DNA of 44,544 nucleotides from a bacterium (GTDB lineage Bacteria > UBP6 > UBA1177), in the NCBI GenBank assembly GCA_017645765.1, contig JAGCNV010000095.1, positions 1 through 44,544 of the forward strand. Direction: 5' to 3'. Both the position numbers and the translations under genes were made by a program. Numbering within the stretch: position 1 is the first letter of the stretch; every line of letters starts with the position of its first letter. The notes under the pieces were generated by a model. It did not search any database. It was not told where the DNA came from and was given only the letters and a program-made list of their open reading frames with translations. Of this stretch, positions 16,932 to 26,222 are shown piece by piece.

Positions 16932-17773
16932 TGAAGTTCAAGAAACGCGCCAACATAGGAGATTTTCTTACGATAAGAGTTAAAGACGCTGTTTGTGATC
17001 TTTACTTTCCTGAAATTATTGATGATCTTGTGCGTTTTACAAGTGAATTCGATGATTACAGGATCCTGTCGGGCGGCAGCAACATCATCGCGGGAGATGT
17101 CAAAAAGCCTGTGCTTTACATGGGAAAGGCGATTTCCACCAGCGATACAGACGATGTTGACGAATATCTGGTCAAAACTTTTATGCCTTCATGGGTAAGC
17201 AATGCGGCTCTGCTTGACTATTCGATAAAGAACGGTCTTTCGGGAGTGGAATTTCTTGCCGGAATTCCCGGAAATTTAGGTGGTGCATTGTACGGAAACG
17301 CGGCTCCTGCCGGTTCGTCGTGGGATGACGTCGTAGGTGTTATCTATGTGATTCAGGACGGTAAGGTTTTCCCGTTTATACCGAAATACAGCTACCGTTC
17401 TCTTGACAACAAGCCTGAAGGCTGTTTTGTGATTTACGGTGCGGAACTTATTCTCACTAAAGATACTTCAGAAAATGTGAGAGCAAGGATACTGGAATTC
17501 CTTTCAAAAAGGATAAAGATAAAAGGACACAGCGCAGGTTCGCTTTTCAAAAATCCGAAAGACGGCAAAGCGGGATATATGCTCGATCAGTGCGGAATGA
17601 AAGGTTTCTCAGTCGGCGGCGCGAAACTGAGCGACAACCACGCGAACATAATTATAAATACGGGCGAAGGAACTTTCGATGACTTCTGCCGCCTGAAAGA
17701 TATCGCGATAGAAAGAGTGCGCGAAAAATTCGGAGTAACTCTGGAACCAGAAGTTCAGTTTTGGTATGATTGA
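16931..17773 (+). CDS. murB: UDP-N-acetylenolpyruvoylglucosamine reductase
   Basis: A 280-residue FAD enzyme that reduces enolpyruvyl-UDP-GlcNAc to UDP-MurNAc with NADPH. Motifs: ILSGGSNIIAGD, GVEFLAGIPGNLGGALYGNAAPAGSS, YSYRS, SAGSLFKNP with the catalytic Ser, LDQCGMKGFSVGGAKLSDNHANIIINTG and the final E (LEPEVQFW). The compact size fits a type II MurB. The start codon is GTG overlapping the murC stop, so translation is coupled. The first residues (MKFKKRANIGDFLTIRV) are shorter than in E. coli. Confidence 0.94.
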   Translation: MKFKKRANIGDFLTIRVKDAVCDLYFPEIIDDLVRFTSEFDDYRILSGGSNIIAGDVKKPVLYMGKAISTSDTDDVDEYLVKTFMPSWVSNAALLDYSIKNGLSGVEFLAGIPGNLGGALYGNAAPAGSSWDDVVGVIYVIQDGKVFPFIPKYSYRSLDNKPEGCFVIYGAELILTKDTSENVRARILEFLSKRIKIKGHSAGSLFKNPKDGKAGYMLDQCGMKGFSVGGAKLSDNHANIIINTGEGTFDDFCRLKDIAIERVREKFGVTLEPEVQFWYD

Positions 17774-17791
17774 TTTTTTATGGGGGGAGAT

Positions 17792-18700
17792 ATGAAACTT
17801 GACAAAAACATGAAGATTGCGGTTATCGCCGGCGGAATGTCGGACGAACGCGAAGTCAGCCTTGTTACCGGCAATATGCTTTACAAAACATTGTGCGAAG
17901 GCGGCTACACCAACGTGAAGTTCATTGATGTCGGTTTTGATTTGAGCGAAAAGCTCCGTGAGTTCTCGCCTGATGTCGTTGTGAACGGTTTACACGGCAG
18001 ATACGGCGAAGACGGAACGGTTCAGGGGCTTCTTGAAATGATGAAGATTCCCTACACGAATTCAGGTGTAACGGCAAGCGCTGTCGGTATGGACAAGCTG
18101 ATCTGCCGCGCCGTTATGAAAGAGTGCGGAATAAATGTCGCGGAAGGAAAAACGGTTGAAGCTGCGCCTGAAATGGAAAAACCTTACGAGTTCCCGTTTG
18201 TTGTCAAAGATCCTGTCAACGGTTCGAGCCGCGGTGTTTATATCGTTAAAAACGAAGAGAGCTGGGGAAACGCGAAAAAAGAACTCAAAGCAGGTAAACA
18301 CTATCTCTGCGAAAAGTTCTTCAAAGGGCGCGAAGTCAATGTCGCGGTGCTTGAAAACAAGGTTCTGGGCGATGTCGAGATCACTCCGGCGAACGAGTTT
18401 TACGATTTCGACGCGAAATACAACAGTGACAAGACGATATACACGGTTCATCCCGATATAAGCGAAACTGTGAGGGAAAAAATCTCTGACGCCGCTTTGA
18501 AACTGCACATCGCGCTCGGCTGCAAAGGTGTCACGAGAAGCGATTTTATTATCAGCGGGGACAACTACATCATGCTTGAAATAAACACGCTTCCCGGAAT
18601 GACCGGGCATTCGCTTGTTCCGATGATTGCGAAATACCGCGGGATCGGATACCTCGAACTTATTGAAACCCTTATTTCCGAGTGTTTGAGCGCAGAATGA
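17792..18700 (+). CDS. ddl: D-alanine:D-alanine ligase
   Basis: The ATP-grasp enzyme of about 302 residues makes D-Ala-D-Ala for MurF. Motifs: IAVIAGGMSDEREVSL, GLHGRYGEDGTVQGLLEMMKIPYTNSG, MDKLICRAVM, VVKDPVNGSSRGVYIV, FYDFDAKYNSDKT, CKGVTRSDFI and LEINTLPGMTGHSLVP. The ATG at 17792 follows GGGGGGAG closely; an ATG at 17780 would put that G-run inside the gene. The stop overlaps the ftsQ start (ATGA). Confidence 0.94.
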   Translation: MKLDKNMKIAVIAGGMSDEREVSLVTGNMLYKTLCEGGYTNVKFIDVGFDLSEKLREFSPDVVVNGLHGRYGEDGTVQGLLEMMKIPYTNSGVTASAVGMDKLICRAVMKECGINVAEGKTVEAAPEMEKPYEFPFVVKDPVNGSSRGVYIVKNEESWGNAKKELKAGKHYLCEKFFKGREVNVAVLENKVLGDVEITPANEFYDFDAKYNSDKTIYTVHPDISETVREKISDAALKLHIALGCKGVTRSDFIISGDNYIMLEINTLPGMTGHSLVPMIAKYRGIGYLELIETLISECLSAE

Positions 18701-19566
18701 AGAAAATTCTCAGGATATTGAGTCTTATCGGATATGTGCTTTGCACCTATCTCTTTGTGTCGCTTTTTGCCGCATTGTTCTGCTTTGCGGGAGATACTTT
18801 CGATACCTTCAAAAACAGCGACAGAATGCTCATAACTCCTGAAAATGTCGAGATAGTAGGAAACGACCGCCTGAGCAGGGAGGATATTCTTTTTGTTGCA
18901 GGTCTTGATAAAAAAATCAGCTTTTTCGATGCCGACAGCAAAAAAATGACGCTTAATCTCTCGACCTGCGGATGGGTCAAAAAGGCTTTTGTGGAAAAGT
19001 TTTTTCCGAATTCAGTGGTGATACACATAGAAGAATTTAAACCGGCGATGATCGTCACAAGCAGAAAAAAGTCATCAGATTCCGATAAAGATTCCTTTAT
19101 GCCGTGGTTTTCCGATGCCGACGGAATCCTTTTCAAAAAGGCTCTTTCACGTGAAATCCCGAAAGATATGCCGACTTTTTATCTGAAATATTCTACTCCG
19201 GAAGAGGAGAAAAAACGTCCGGAGAAGATAAAAAACGCTATTTTTCTTGCGAAAAAGTGGGAAGGTCTGAATTCACTTTGTCAGCTTAGAAGTATCAGTT
19301 ATGAGTTTCTTGCCGGATATTCGTTGCTGTGCGCTATAGGAAACAGGCGTCTGGAGACTGTTATCCATCTCAAGGAAGAGGCGACGACCGATGAATGGAA
19401 CCAGATGATGAACAAGACCTCAGGGGCAATAGGAGACTTCCTTGCTAAAAACCAGTGGGTATGGGAGTATGATTTTGACAAAGTGAAAAACAATTTCGGC
19501 GAGACTGAATTTGAAATTATATTCGGAAAACTTGTTAATATAAAAAAGGGGGAAGCTGATGGCTAA
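18697..19566 (+). CDS. ftsQ: Cell division protein FtsQ-like (POTRA domain)
   Basis: A 289-residue bitopic protein with a short cytoplasmic tail (MKKILRIL), a transmembrane segment at about 9-31, then a POTRA domain (about 46-115: ENVEIVGNDRLSREDILFVAGL...GWVKKAFVEKFFPNSVVIHIEEFKPAMIV), matching the FtsQ/DivIB pattern. The rest is poorly conserved, as usual for FtsQ. The ATG at 18697 overlaps the ddl stop; a longer frame from 18682 lies inside ddl. Its 3' end overlaps ftsA by eight bases. It would recruit FtsL/FtsB to the septum. Confidence 0.88.
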   Translation: MKKILRILSLIGYVLCTYLFVSLFAALFCFAGDTFDTFKNSDRMLITPENVEIVGNDRLSREDILFVAGLDKKISFFDADSKKMTLNLSTCGWVKKAFVEKFFPNSVVIHIEEFKPAMIVTSRKKSSDSDKDSFMPWFSDADGILFKKALSREIPKDMPTFYLKYSTPEEEKKRPEKIKNAIFLAKKWEGLNSLCQLRSISYEFLAGYSLLCAIGNRRLETVIHLKEEATTDEWNQMMNKTSGAIGDFLAKNQWVWEYDFDKVKNNFGETEFEIIFGKLVNIKKGEADG

Positions 19567-20785
19567 AGGCAATTCTATGATTGCTGCACTTGATATAGGC
19601 ACCAAAAGCGTCACGACGCTTATAGCGCAGAAGAGTGACGACGGTACTTTTTCCATTATAGGAAAAGGGGTTGCTGACAACAACAAAGGTCTGATTGCAG
19701 GCGATGTCGTTGATGTTCAGGCTACCGCCGCTGCAATACGCGATTCGGTAGCTGAGGCCGAGCAGATTTCCTCAAAGCGCATAAAGAAGGTTTATGTCGG
19801 TGTTTCCGGTGAAGGAGTCCGTTCCGTAAACAGTCACGGTGTGATCCAGGTCAGGGGTCAGGAAGTTGCAAAGACCGATATGAACAGAGTCATAGAACAG
19901 GCGAAAATAATCACGTTGCCCGATGACAGAGAGATTATAAGTGTCGAAATAGGAAAATATACTGTTGACGGCAAAGCCGGCATAGTAAATCCGATAGGAA
20001 TGGCATGCAGAAGACTTGAGGTGGACGTTCTTATAATCACAATGCCGAAAACGATGTTCAGAAATCTCTACAAGGCTGTTGAAGATGCCGGATTTTTTGT
20101 AAACGGTGTTGTTGTGAGCGCCATAGCTTCAAGCTGGGCTGTTCTTGAAGAAGATGAGAAGAATATAGGTGTCGCGATGGTTGATATCGGTGACGGTGTC
20201 GCTGATATTGCGATTTATCAGAACGGAGATCCTGTTTATGTCGCCGTAATGCCGATGGGCGGCAAATTCATCACTGACGATATAAGTAAAGTCATGAAGA
20301 TTCCGCCTGCTGAAGCGGAAAGGGTGAAATGCAAATACGGCAATGTGCGTCCTGAGTATGTTTCGGACAGTGAAGTGTTCGAGACGGTTGTAATCGGTAC
20401 AAATGCACCGACGACAAAAAAGGTTAAGCAGCTGGCTACTGTAATAACTCCGAGGATCGAGGAAATCCTTATAGAAGTCAAAAAGAAACTTATGGAAAGT
20501 CAGAAAGAAAACATTATTCAGTCCGACATTGTTCTTACAGGAGGATCTGCTCAGTTGAAGAATATTCAGTGCGTTGCTGAAGATACTCTGGAACAGACGG
20601 TAAGGATCGGAATACCGAAAATAGATGATCCGGCTATCGGATTGAATGATGTACTTAGTTCACCTACGTTTGCGACTGCGGTCGGTATAATAAGACATTT
20701 TTCCTGCCGCAAGCAGATGGAAATTACAAAAAGAAACGGATGGTTGGCGAGGGTGGCCGATATTTTTAGAAACTTTTTCGAGTAG
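19559..20785 (+). CDS. ftsA: Cell division protein FtsA
   Basis: A 408-residue actin-like ATPase that ties FtsZ to the membrane. Motifs: MIAALDIGTKSVTTLIAQ (phosphate 1), the SHMA-like 1C domain (KRIKKVYVGVSGEGVRSVNSHG), VAMVDIGDGVADIAIY (phosphate 2, with GDG for the usual GGG/GGT) and DIVLTGGSAQLKNIQ (adenosine). The C-terminal WLARVADIFRNFFE is a typical amphipathic membrane-targeting helix. The stop is TAG; ftsZ starts nine bases later in the same frame. Confidence 0.95.
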   Translation: MAKGNSMIAALDIGTKSVTTLIAQKSDDGTFSIIGKGVADNNKGLIAGDVVDVQATAAAIRDSVAEAEQISSKRIKKVYVGVSGEGVRSVNSHGVIQVRGQEVAKTDMNRVIEQAKIITLPDDREIISVEIGKYTVDGKAGIVNPIGMACRRLEVDVLIITMPKTMFRNLYKAVEDAGFFVNGVVVSAIASSWAVLEEDEKNIGVAMVDIGDGVADIAIYQNGDPVYVAVMPMGGKFITDDISKVMKIPPAEAERVKCKYGNVRPEYVSDSEVFETVVIGTNAPTTKKVKQLATVITPRIEEILIEVKKKLMESQKENIIQSDIVLTGGSAQLKNIQCVAEDTLEQTVRIGIPKIDDPAIGLNDVLSSPTFATAVGIIRHFSCRKQMEITKRNGWLARVADIFRNFFE

Positions 20786-20794
20786 GAGAGTCGG

Positions 20795-22111
20795 ATGAGC
20801 GAGAAAGAAGGACCAGTAAAAATTGCAGTTATCGGTGTGGGCGGCTGTGGCTGCAATGCGGCAAAAATGATTGAAGAGGAAACAATTACCAATGAAGAAT
20901 CGGTATTTAAAAATAGCAACGTCAAAATAGTTGCTGCCAATACTGATGCACAGGTGTTGGCGCAGCTTAACGAGGTCGACCAGATACAACTGGGACCGAA
21001 ACTGACAAAGGGTCAGGGTGCCGGCGGAAATCCTGATTGCGGAAGAGACGCAGCGATAGAGAGTCAGGTCGATATATATTCGGCTTTGGATGGCAATGAT
21101 ATGGTTTTTCTTACCACCGGTATGGGCGGCGGAACAGGAACAGGTGCTGCTCCCGTTATAGCCGGTGCCGCAAAGAAAAACGGAATACTCACTGTCGGTA
21201 TCGTAACGAAACCTTTTTCTTTTGAAGGCAAGCAGAAGATGAAATGTGCCGAAAACGGGATCGAGGAACTTCGCAAGAATGTCGATGCTCTTCTTGTCGT
21301 TCCGAACGATATCCTTCTCGAAATAGCAGGTGACGATGACGATGCAGTTGACATGTTTAAAAAACCCAATGAGATCCTTATTTATGCCGTTAGAAGCATA
21401 TCGGAACTTATAATAAAAACAGGTTTCGTAAACCTCGATTTCTCCGATGTCAGAAGCACCATGCTCGATATGGGTATGGCAGTTATCGGTTTTGGTAGTG
21501 CTACCGGCGAACATGCTCCGCTCAATGCTGTTAAAGACGCTCTCAACAATCCGCTCTTGAAAAATTTTACGATAAAAGGAACAAAGAGAATGCTGGTTTA
21601 TGTCAACGGAAATACAAAACTCAAAGAATTCGCGGAAGCGTCCACTTATCTTAACGATATGGGTGATGAAGACGCGAGGTTCAAATTCGGTCTTTTCGTT
21701 GACAAGAACAAAACTGATGTTTCAGTTCTCATCGTTGCAGAAGCGCATGAAGCGAATGTTTCCAATTTCAAAGCGTGCAGAAAAGAGAAGGATGATAATC
21801 AGAACACGATTTTTGACATCGAAAAAACGGAACCTTTTGCAGAAGATGTAGTTGTTGAACTGCAGAACCCGGTTTCGGAAACTACAGCAGGAATTGCTGC
21901 AACAGCTTCAAAAGACATTTCAGCCGAGCCCCCAAGTCTCGAAATCAAAGATACCAAACCTTTTTCATTCAAAGATGAAACTGTGGCATTTATTCCCGAA
22001 AGTATAGAGATCGACCAGAACGACAAAAATATTCCGGCCGTTCTGCGCAAACTCTCGAAGGAAGAGAAGGAAAAAATGCAGGTTTCTCTCACCGAATATA
22101 TCTACAAATAA
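20795..22111 (+). CDS. ftsZ: Cell division protein FtsZ
   Basis: A 438-residue tubulin-like GTPase forming the division ring. Motifs: IGVGGCGCNA, AANTDAQVL, the GTP signature GMGGGTGTGAAP at about 109-120, and NVDALLVVPND. A variable linker rich in acidic residues and Pro/Thr covers about 330-410. The conserved C-terminal peptide that binds FtsA/ZipA is recognisable as IPAVLRK at 413-419, but a further 19 residues (SKEEKEKM...EYIYK) follow, whereas in most species the peptide is almost terminal. It is the last gene of the dcw cluster. Confidence 0.96.
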   Translation: MSEKEGPVKIAVIGVGGCGCNAAKMIEEETITNEESVFKNSNVKIVAANTDAQVLAQLNEVDQIQLGPKLTKGQGAGGNPDCGRDAAIESQVDIYSALDGNDMVFLTTGMGGGTGTGAAPVIAGAAKKNGILTVGIVTKPFSFEGKQKMKCAENGIEELRKNVDALLVVPNDILLEIAGDDDDAVDMFKKPNEILIYAVRSISELIIKTGFVNLDFSDVRSTMLDMGMAVIGFGSATGEHAPLNAVKDALNNPLLKNFTIKGTKRMLVYVNGNTKLKEFAEASTYLNDMGDEDARFKFGLFVDKNKTDVSVLIVAEAHEANVSNFKACRKEKDDNQNTIFDIEKTEPFAEDVVVELQNPVSETTAGIAATASKDISAEPPSLEIKDTKPFSFKDETVAFIPESIEIDQNDKNIPAVLRKLSKEEKEKMQVSLTEYIYK

Positions 22112-22161
22112 TGTCCGTTTTATACATTTCCCCGATAATACTGAAAATTTGTAGCTTTAAG

Positions 22162-22189
22162 TTGAAAATAAAAAGTCTGTGGTTACAAT
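22162..22189 (+). promoter_or_regulatory. Promoter of the carboxyltransferase/J-protein pair
   Basis: TTGAAA (22162-22167), 16 bases, then TACAAT (22184-22189), 43 bases before the ATG at 22233. It lies in the 121-base gap after ftsZ, which shows no clear terminator hairpin. Confidence 0.65.
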
Positions 22190-22232
22190 GCTCTGCTTTT
22201 TGGTTTTTTATTATTTTTGATATAGGTGCATC

Positions 22233-23882
22233 ATGGCAAAAAAACTTCTTATCAGAGACCTCACGTTAAGAGACGGTCAGCAGTCGCAGTTCGCGACCAG
22301 AATGAATCAGAATCAAGTTGACAGATTGTTGAAATCATTCAACAAAGCTCATTTTTACGCGATGGAAGTCTGGGGCGGAGCGGTTCCCGATTCCGTCATG
22401 CGTTACCTCGGCGAAGATCCGTGGGCAAGACTTGAAAAAGTTAAAGCCGGAGTAGGCGAGGCGAGCAAACTTACGGCGCTTTCCCGCGGCAGGAACCTTT
22501 TCGGCTACAACCCTTATCCTGAAGATGTAATCGAAGGCTTCAACCGCAACGCAATAAAGTCAGGTATCGACATCATGCGTATTTTCGACGCTCTGAACGA
22601 TATCGACAACATGCGCTCGACGATAAAATACGTTAAAGAGAACGGTGGAATGACCGACTGCTGTATCTGCTACACTGTTGATCCTAAATTCTCGACAAAA
22701 GACAAAATCAAGGCGATGTTCAGCGGCAAAAAACTGCCGGACAACCTCTTTTCGATCGACTATTTCGTCAACAAGGCTATAGAGCTGGAAAAAGCGGGTG
22801 CCGATATGATTTCGATCAAAGATATGGCGGGTCTTATCAATCCGGCAATGAGCGCAAAACTTATTTCGGCACTCAAAAAAGCGGTCAAAATTCCGATAGA
22901 TCTGCACACTCACTGCACTCCGGGCTACGGTTTGGGCAGTGTTCTCATGGCGATGGTAAACGACGTCGATATCGTTGACAGCGTTATCATGCCGTTTGCA
23001 GGCGGTCCTGCGGCTCCTGCATTCGAGCTTGTTCAGGTTTTTGCTACTAAACTCGGACTTGAGACAAATGTAGATCTTTCAGCTGTAAAAGAGATCAGAA
23101 CCGAGCTTTTCAAAATCAGAAAAGAACTTGCAAAATTTGACCAGTACAAACTTTTCCCGAAAGATTTCGACCCGACTGACAAACTTCCGGCAGAAGTCGA
23201 GAAACTTTTCGACGACGCTATCGCAGCGGCAAAGAAAGGCGACACCGATACAGTCACCGACCTTACGCAGCAGATCGAGCGTTACTTCAACTTCCCGAAA
23301 CCGAACGAAGTCGTCAGAATGGCGCAGATCCCCGGCGGAATGTACACGAATATGCTTGCTCAGCTTCAGGCAGGAAAAATCGAGCATCTTCTTCCGAAAG
23401 TTATGGAGATGGTTCCGATCGTCAGACTCGCTGCTGGTGTTCCGCCGCTTGTAACTCCCACAAGCCAGATTGTAGGAACTCAGGCTGTAAGTTGCGTCAT
23501 CAATCTCAATTCCGGAAAAGCGATGTATGAAAACACATCGGTCCAGTTCGTAAATCTGGTCAAAGGCGGTTACGGTCACACGCCGTGGCCGGTCGACCCT
23601 GCTTTCCGTGAAAAAATTTCCGGAAAACGCGAGGAACAGCCTTACGACACATCGAAACACGTCAAACAGGTCAATGAAACGCTTGACGAATTCGGCGGCG
23701 TGAAACTTGCTGCGAACGAAAAAGAAGAGCTTCTTCTCGAACTTTTCCCGGCAGTTGCAAAGCCTTTCCTTAAAACGAAAAGGGAAAAGGATTTCAGAGC
23801 CGAGCAGCAGAAAGTTCAGGACAAACTTGACGAAGAAAGAGGAAAACTCATCTCAGCGCTTGAAGGAAATGTCTTAGAATAA
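22233..23882 (+). CDS. Oxaloacetate decarboxylase alpha / pyruvate carboxylase subunit B, carboxyltransferase without biotin domain
   Basis: The 549-residue product begins IRDLTLRDGQQSQFATRM, the substrate and metal site of the carboxyltransferase superfamily (HMG-CoA lyase-like barrel). DIMRIFDALNDIDNM, the lysine region GADMISIKDMAGLINP (carrying the carbamylated Lys) and the metal ligands DLHTHCTPGYG follow, then the conserved PAAPAFELVQ and the PGGMYTNMLAQL segment. It transfers a carboxyl group between biotin and pyruvate/oxaloacetate. The C-terminal biotinyl domain (MKM motif) is absent, so a separate carrier protein is required; no beta or gamma pump subunits are nearby. The exact partner complex (sodium-pump decarboxylase, pyruvate carboxylase or transcarboxylase) is undecided. 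Confidence 0.9.
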   Translation: MAKKLLIRDLTLRDGQQSQFATRMNQNQVDRLLKSFNKAHFYAMEVWGGAVPDSVMRYLGEDPWARLEKVKAGVGEASKLTALSRGRNLFGYNPYPEDVIEGFNRNAIKSGIDIMRIFDALNDIDNMRSTIKYVKENGGMTDCCICYTVDPKFSTKDKIKAMFSGKKLPDNLFSIDYFVNKAIELEKAGADMISIKDMAGLINPAMSAKLISALKKAVKIPIDLHTHCTPGYGLGSVLMAMVNDVDIVDSVIMPFAGGPAAPAFELVQVFATKLGLETNVDLSAVKEIRTELFKIRKELAKFDQYKLFPKDFDPTDKLPAEVEKLFDDAIAAAKKGDTDTVTDLTQQIERYFNFPKPNEVVRMAQIPGGMYTNMLAQLQAGKIEHLLPKVMEMVPIVRLAAGVPPLVTPTSQIVGTQAVSCVINLNSGKAMYENTSVQFVNLVKGGYGHTPWPVDPAFREKISGKREEQPYDTSKHVKQVNETLDEFGGVKLAANEKEELLLELFPAVAKPFLKTKREKDFRAEQQKVQDKLDEERGKLISALEGNVLE

Positions 23883-23884
23883 TC

Positions 23885-25216
23885 ATGGATTTTATTTCTC
23901 CATATATTGACAGCGAAAAAAAGCTGCACATCAGGTTTGAAAAGCTCTTTTCTCTGCTTTCATCGTGCGGATTTTCTGGAAAAATAAATGTTTTCAACGG
24001 CGGCGAAACTTTTTTCATTATTCTTTCAAAAGGTTCTGTCTGGACTGACAAACCAATGAATTTGTTGGGAAATTTGTCTAAGAGCGCCCTCTTTAAAGTT
24101 GAAAGCATAGTAAACGATGATATGAAAAAGGGAATGAAGGAATACGACGGAAAAGAATTTCTCTTTTCGGTGATCCTGAATATGTCCCGCGAACGTGTTC
24201 TGGAAGTTCTGAAACCTTATGCCACCGAATTTATTTCGATAAAGCCTGAAGCGGCGAAACTTTTCTTTCTTCACGATGATCTTCAGCCTTTTGTCGGTCA
24301 GAAAAGGAGCGAGATCTTTTCCAATCTTAAAAAAAGTTACCGCACAATTTATTTCCTTTTGATTTCACAGCTTGCCGTAATAGTTCAGGCTACCGATGAA
24401 GAAAGAGCGAAAATAACTGAAAAACTCAGTAAATCCGATATTTTTTCAGAAAAAGCTGCAACGGAGGAAGTTGTCGAGAAGGTCACTCAGGAGAAAAAAC
24501 AGGAAGCGCTTTCGGAAGAAGATGAGATCAAAATGTTCCTCAACGCGAACGAGAAATATATAGATGTTTTCTCGCTTTTCGGACTCAAGGGAAAGTTTGA
24601 CGACAAGGTCGCAAGACGCGAATACATCAGGATAATGCAGAAGATACACCCCGATAAACTTGTCGGAATTTCACCGAATACAGCGCTTCGGGCTAAAGAG
24701 TTTCTGCAGCTTGCAGGTGAATGTTACGAGCTTATCCGCGACCCTGAAGTCGCAAGTGACATCGAACATCTGATGATGAAATACGGTCCGATACGGTCGA
24801 AAACCGAGTATCTGAAAATGAAGGAATACGATTCGGCAATGCTGAAGGCGACGGCTCTGGCGAAGATCGGTTCTTATGAAGCGGCGGCGAAACTTTTCGA
24901 TTTTATTTACAAAGATACTAAAAATCCTGCGGCTTTGGAACAGAAAAACCTTGCTCTCTGGAAGCTTGCTCCGAAGTGGAACAAATTTGAAAAAGCTGAC
25001 AGGTACAAAGAGATCAGAGATGATTTTGTGAAAATTTCGATGGTAAGGCAGCTCTCTTTCGAAGCGATGTATATTCTGGCTGAGATTTACGAATATTTCG
25101 AAGATATTCCCGATGCCGTAAAAGTTCTTGACAACATTCTTAAAGAAAGACCGGACGATTTTAAAGCTGCCGGAATGAAAAAAAGGATGCTCTATTACAA
25201 CAAATTAAAGAATTAA
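23885..25216 (+). CDS. J-domain protein with TPR-like C-terminus and N-terminal regulatory-like domain
   Basis: A 443-residue protein. Residues 15-120 resemble DUF4388-like modules (FEKLFSLLSSCGFSGKINVFNGGETFFIILSKGSVWTDKP), a weak assignment. An acidic/lysine-rich linker at about 180-215 leads into a J domain at about 226-298 with HPD at 255-257 (QKIHPDKL). The tail at 315-440 has TPR-like helix pairs (KATALAKIGSYEAAAKLFDFIY; EAMYILAEIYEYFEDIPDAVKVLDNILKERPD). It starts three bases after the carboxyltransferase stop, without a good SD. It is the second J protein near the dcw cluster and could serve the lid-less Hsp70 at 2026; this is inference. Confidence 0.8.
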   Translation: MDFISPYIDSEKKLHIRFEKLFSLLSSCGFSGKINVFNGGETFFIILSKGSVWTDKPMNLLGNLSKSALFKVESIVNDDMKKGMKEYDGKEFLFSVILNMSRERVLEVLKPYATEFISIKPEAAKLFFLHDDLQPFVGQKRSEIFSNLKKSYRTIYFLLISQLAVIVQATDEERAKITEKLSKSDIFSEKAATEEVVEKVTQEKKQEALSEEDEIKMFLNANEKYIDVFSLFGLKGKFDDKVARREYIRIMQKIHPDKLVGISPNTALRAKEFLQLAGECYELIRDPEVASDIEHLMMKYGPIRSKTEYLKMKEYDSAMLKATALAKIGSYEAAAKLFDFIYKDTKNPAALEQKNLALWKLAPKWNKFEKADRYKEIRDDFVKISMVRQLSFEAMYILAEIYEYFEDIPDAVKVLDNILKERPDDFKAAGMKKRMLYYNKLKN

Positions 25217-25224
25217 TATAAAAG

Positions 25225-25255
25225 AAGAAATGTAAATATTTTGCTTATATTTCTT
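25225..25255. terminator. A/T-rich hairpin between convergent genes, possible bidirectional terminator
   Basis: An 11-pair stem (25225-25235 with 25245-25255, one G-T wobble) and a nine-base loop lie between the converging J-protein and trxB genes. It has only one G-C pair, so termination strength is doubtful. Confidence 0.35.
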
Positions 25256-25272
25256 TGAGTCTGATTTCGTTG

Positions 25273-26202
25273 TTACAGATGTTGTTTCGAGATATAGTGT
25301 TCTGCAGCGACAGCTGCGATTGCACCGTCTCCGACTGCGGTTGAAACCTGGCGGACGAGTTTTTCCCTGATGTCTCCGGCTGCGAAAAGACCTTCTGTTG
25401 ATGTTCTGCATTCGGAATCTGTCAGAATGTGACCGCTTTCAGCAAGTTTAACAAGATCTTCGACAGGTTTTGTTTCGGGAATGTAGCCTAAAAAGATAAA
25501 AACGCCGTCAACTGCAATTTCAGAAAGTTCGCTGGTTTTTACATTTTTGACGATAAGTTTTTCAACGAAATCCTTTCCTTCGATTTTTTCTGCAACTGAA
25601 TTAAGGAGAAAGTCTATTTTCGGATTGCTGCGCACTTCGTTCTGCGTTATTTTCTCGGCTCTGAATTCCTCTCTACGGTGGACAATCGTCACTTTTTCTG
25701 CGAATTTCGTGAGGTAGAGTGCCTCTTTCAAAGCGCTGTCGCCGCCCCCCAGAACTGCGACTTTAAGCCCTCTGTAAAAGGCTCCGTCGCAGACTGCGCA
25801 GTAGCTTACTCCGTTGCCGGTGAACTCTTTTTCACCCGGGATTTCGGCTTTGCGTGGAAGCGAACCGGCAGCATAAATCACGGTTTTTGCCGAAAAGTCT
25901 TTACCGGAATTTGTTTTTATCGTAAAAATGCCGTTTTCTTCTTTTTCAACTTTCAGAACTTCTTCCGAAACGAATTCACAGCCAAGATCAAGTGCCTGGG
26001 CGTGCATTTTTTCGGCAAGTTCGTAACCAGCAATCGATTTTTCGCCGGGCCAGTTTTCAAGTTTGTCGGTGAGTGCCATGAGTCCGCCGTAAGTGTTTTT
26101 TTCAAAGATGACGGTTTTGAGCAGAGCGCGGGAAGCATAGATCCCGGCTGTCATTCCTGCCGGACCGCTACCGATAACGGCAACATCGTAAAGTTCGGGC
26201 AT
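25273..26202 (-). CDS. trxB: Thioredoxin reductase
   Basis: A 309-residue flavoprotein that passes electrons from NADPH to thioredoxin. Motifs: YDVAVIGSGPAGMTAGIYASRA (FAD), the redox-active C-A-V-C-D of SYCAVCDGAFYRG, the NAD(P)H loop LGGGDSALKEALYL with HRREEFRAEK (basic, favouring NADPH), and the late FAD motif GLFAAGDIREKLVRQVSTAVGDGAIAA. It has a textbook AAGGAGG before the ATG. It is the last gene of the minus-strand pyrimidine operon, 20 bases after an unknown gene. TrxB may supply reductant to the NrdD-fused redoxin, but there is no direct evidence for that. Confidence 0.95.
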   Translation of the reverse strand: MPELYDVAVIGSGPAGMTAGIYASRALLKTVIFEKNTYGGLMALTDKLENWPGEKSIAGYELAEKMHAQALDLGCEFVSEEVLKVEKEENGIFTIKTNSGKDFSAKTVIYAAGSLPRKAEIPGEKEFTGNGVSYCAVCDGAFYRGLKVAVLGGGDSALKEALYLTKFAEKVTIVHRREEFRAEKITQNEVRSNPKIDFLLNSVAEKIEGKDFVEKLIVKNVKTSELSEIAVDGVFIFLGYIPETKPVEDLVKLAESGHILTDSECRTSTEGLFAAGDIREKLVRQVSTAVGDGAIAAVAAEHYISKQHL

Positions 26203-26222
26203 GATACCTCCTTATGCTGAAT

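Noticed and set aside
20660-21514. Long minus-strand frame opposite ftsA/ftsZ (284 codons)
   Set aside because: It lies entirely over conserved ftsA and ftsZ sequence, and its composition is that of an antisense shadow.
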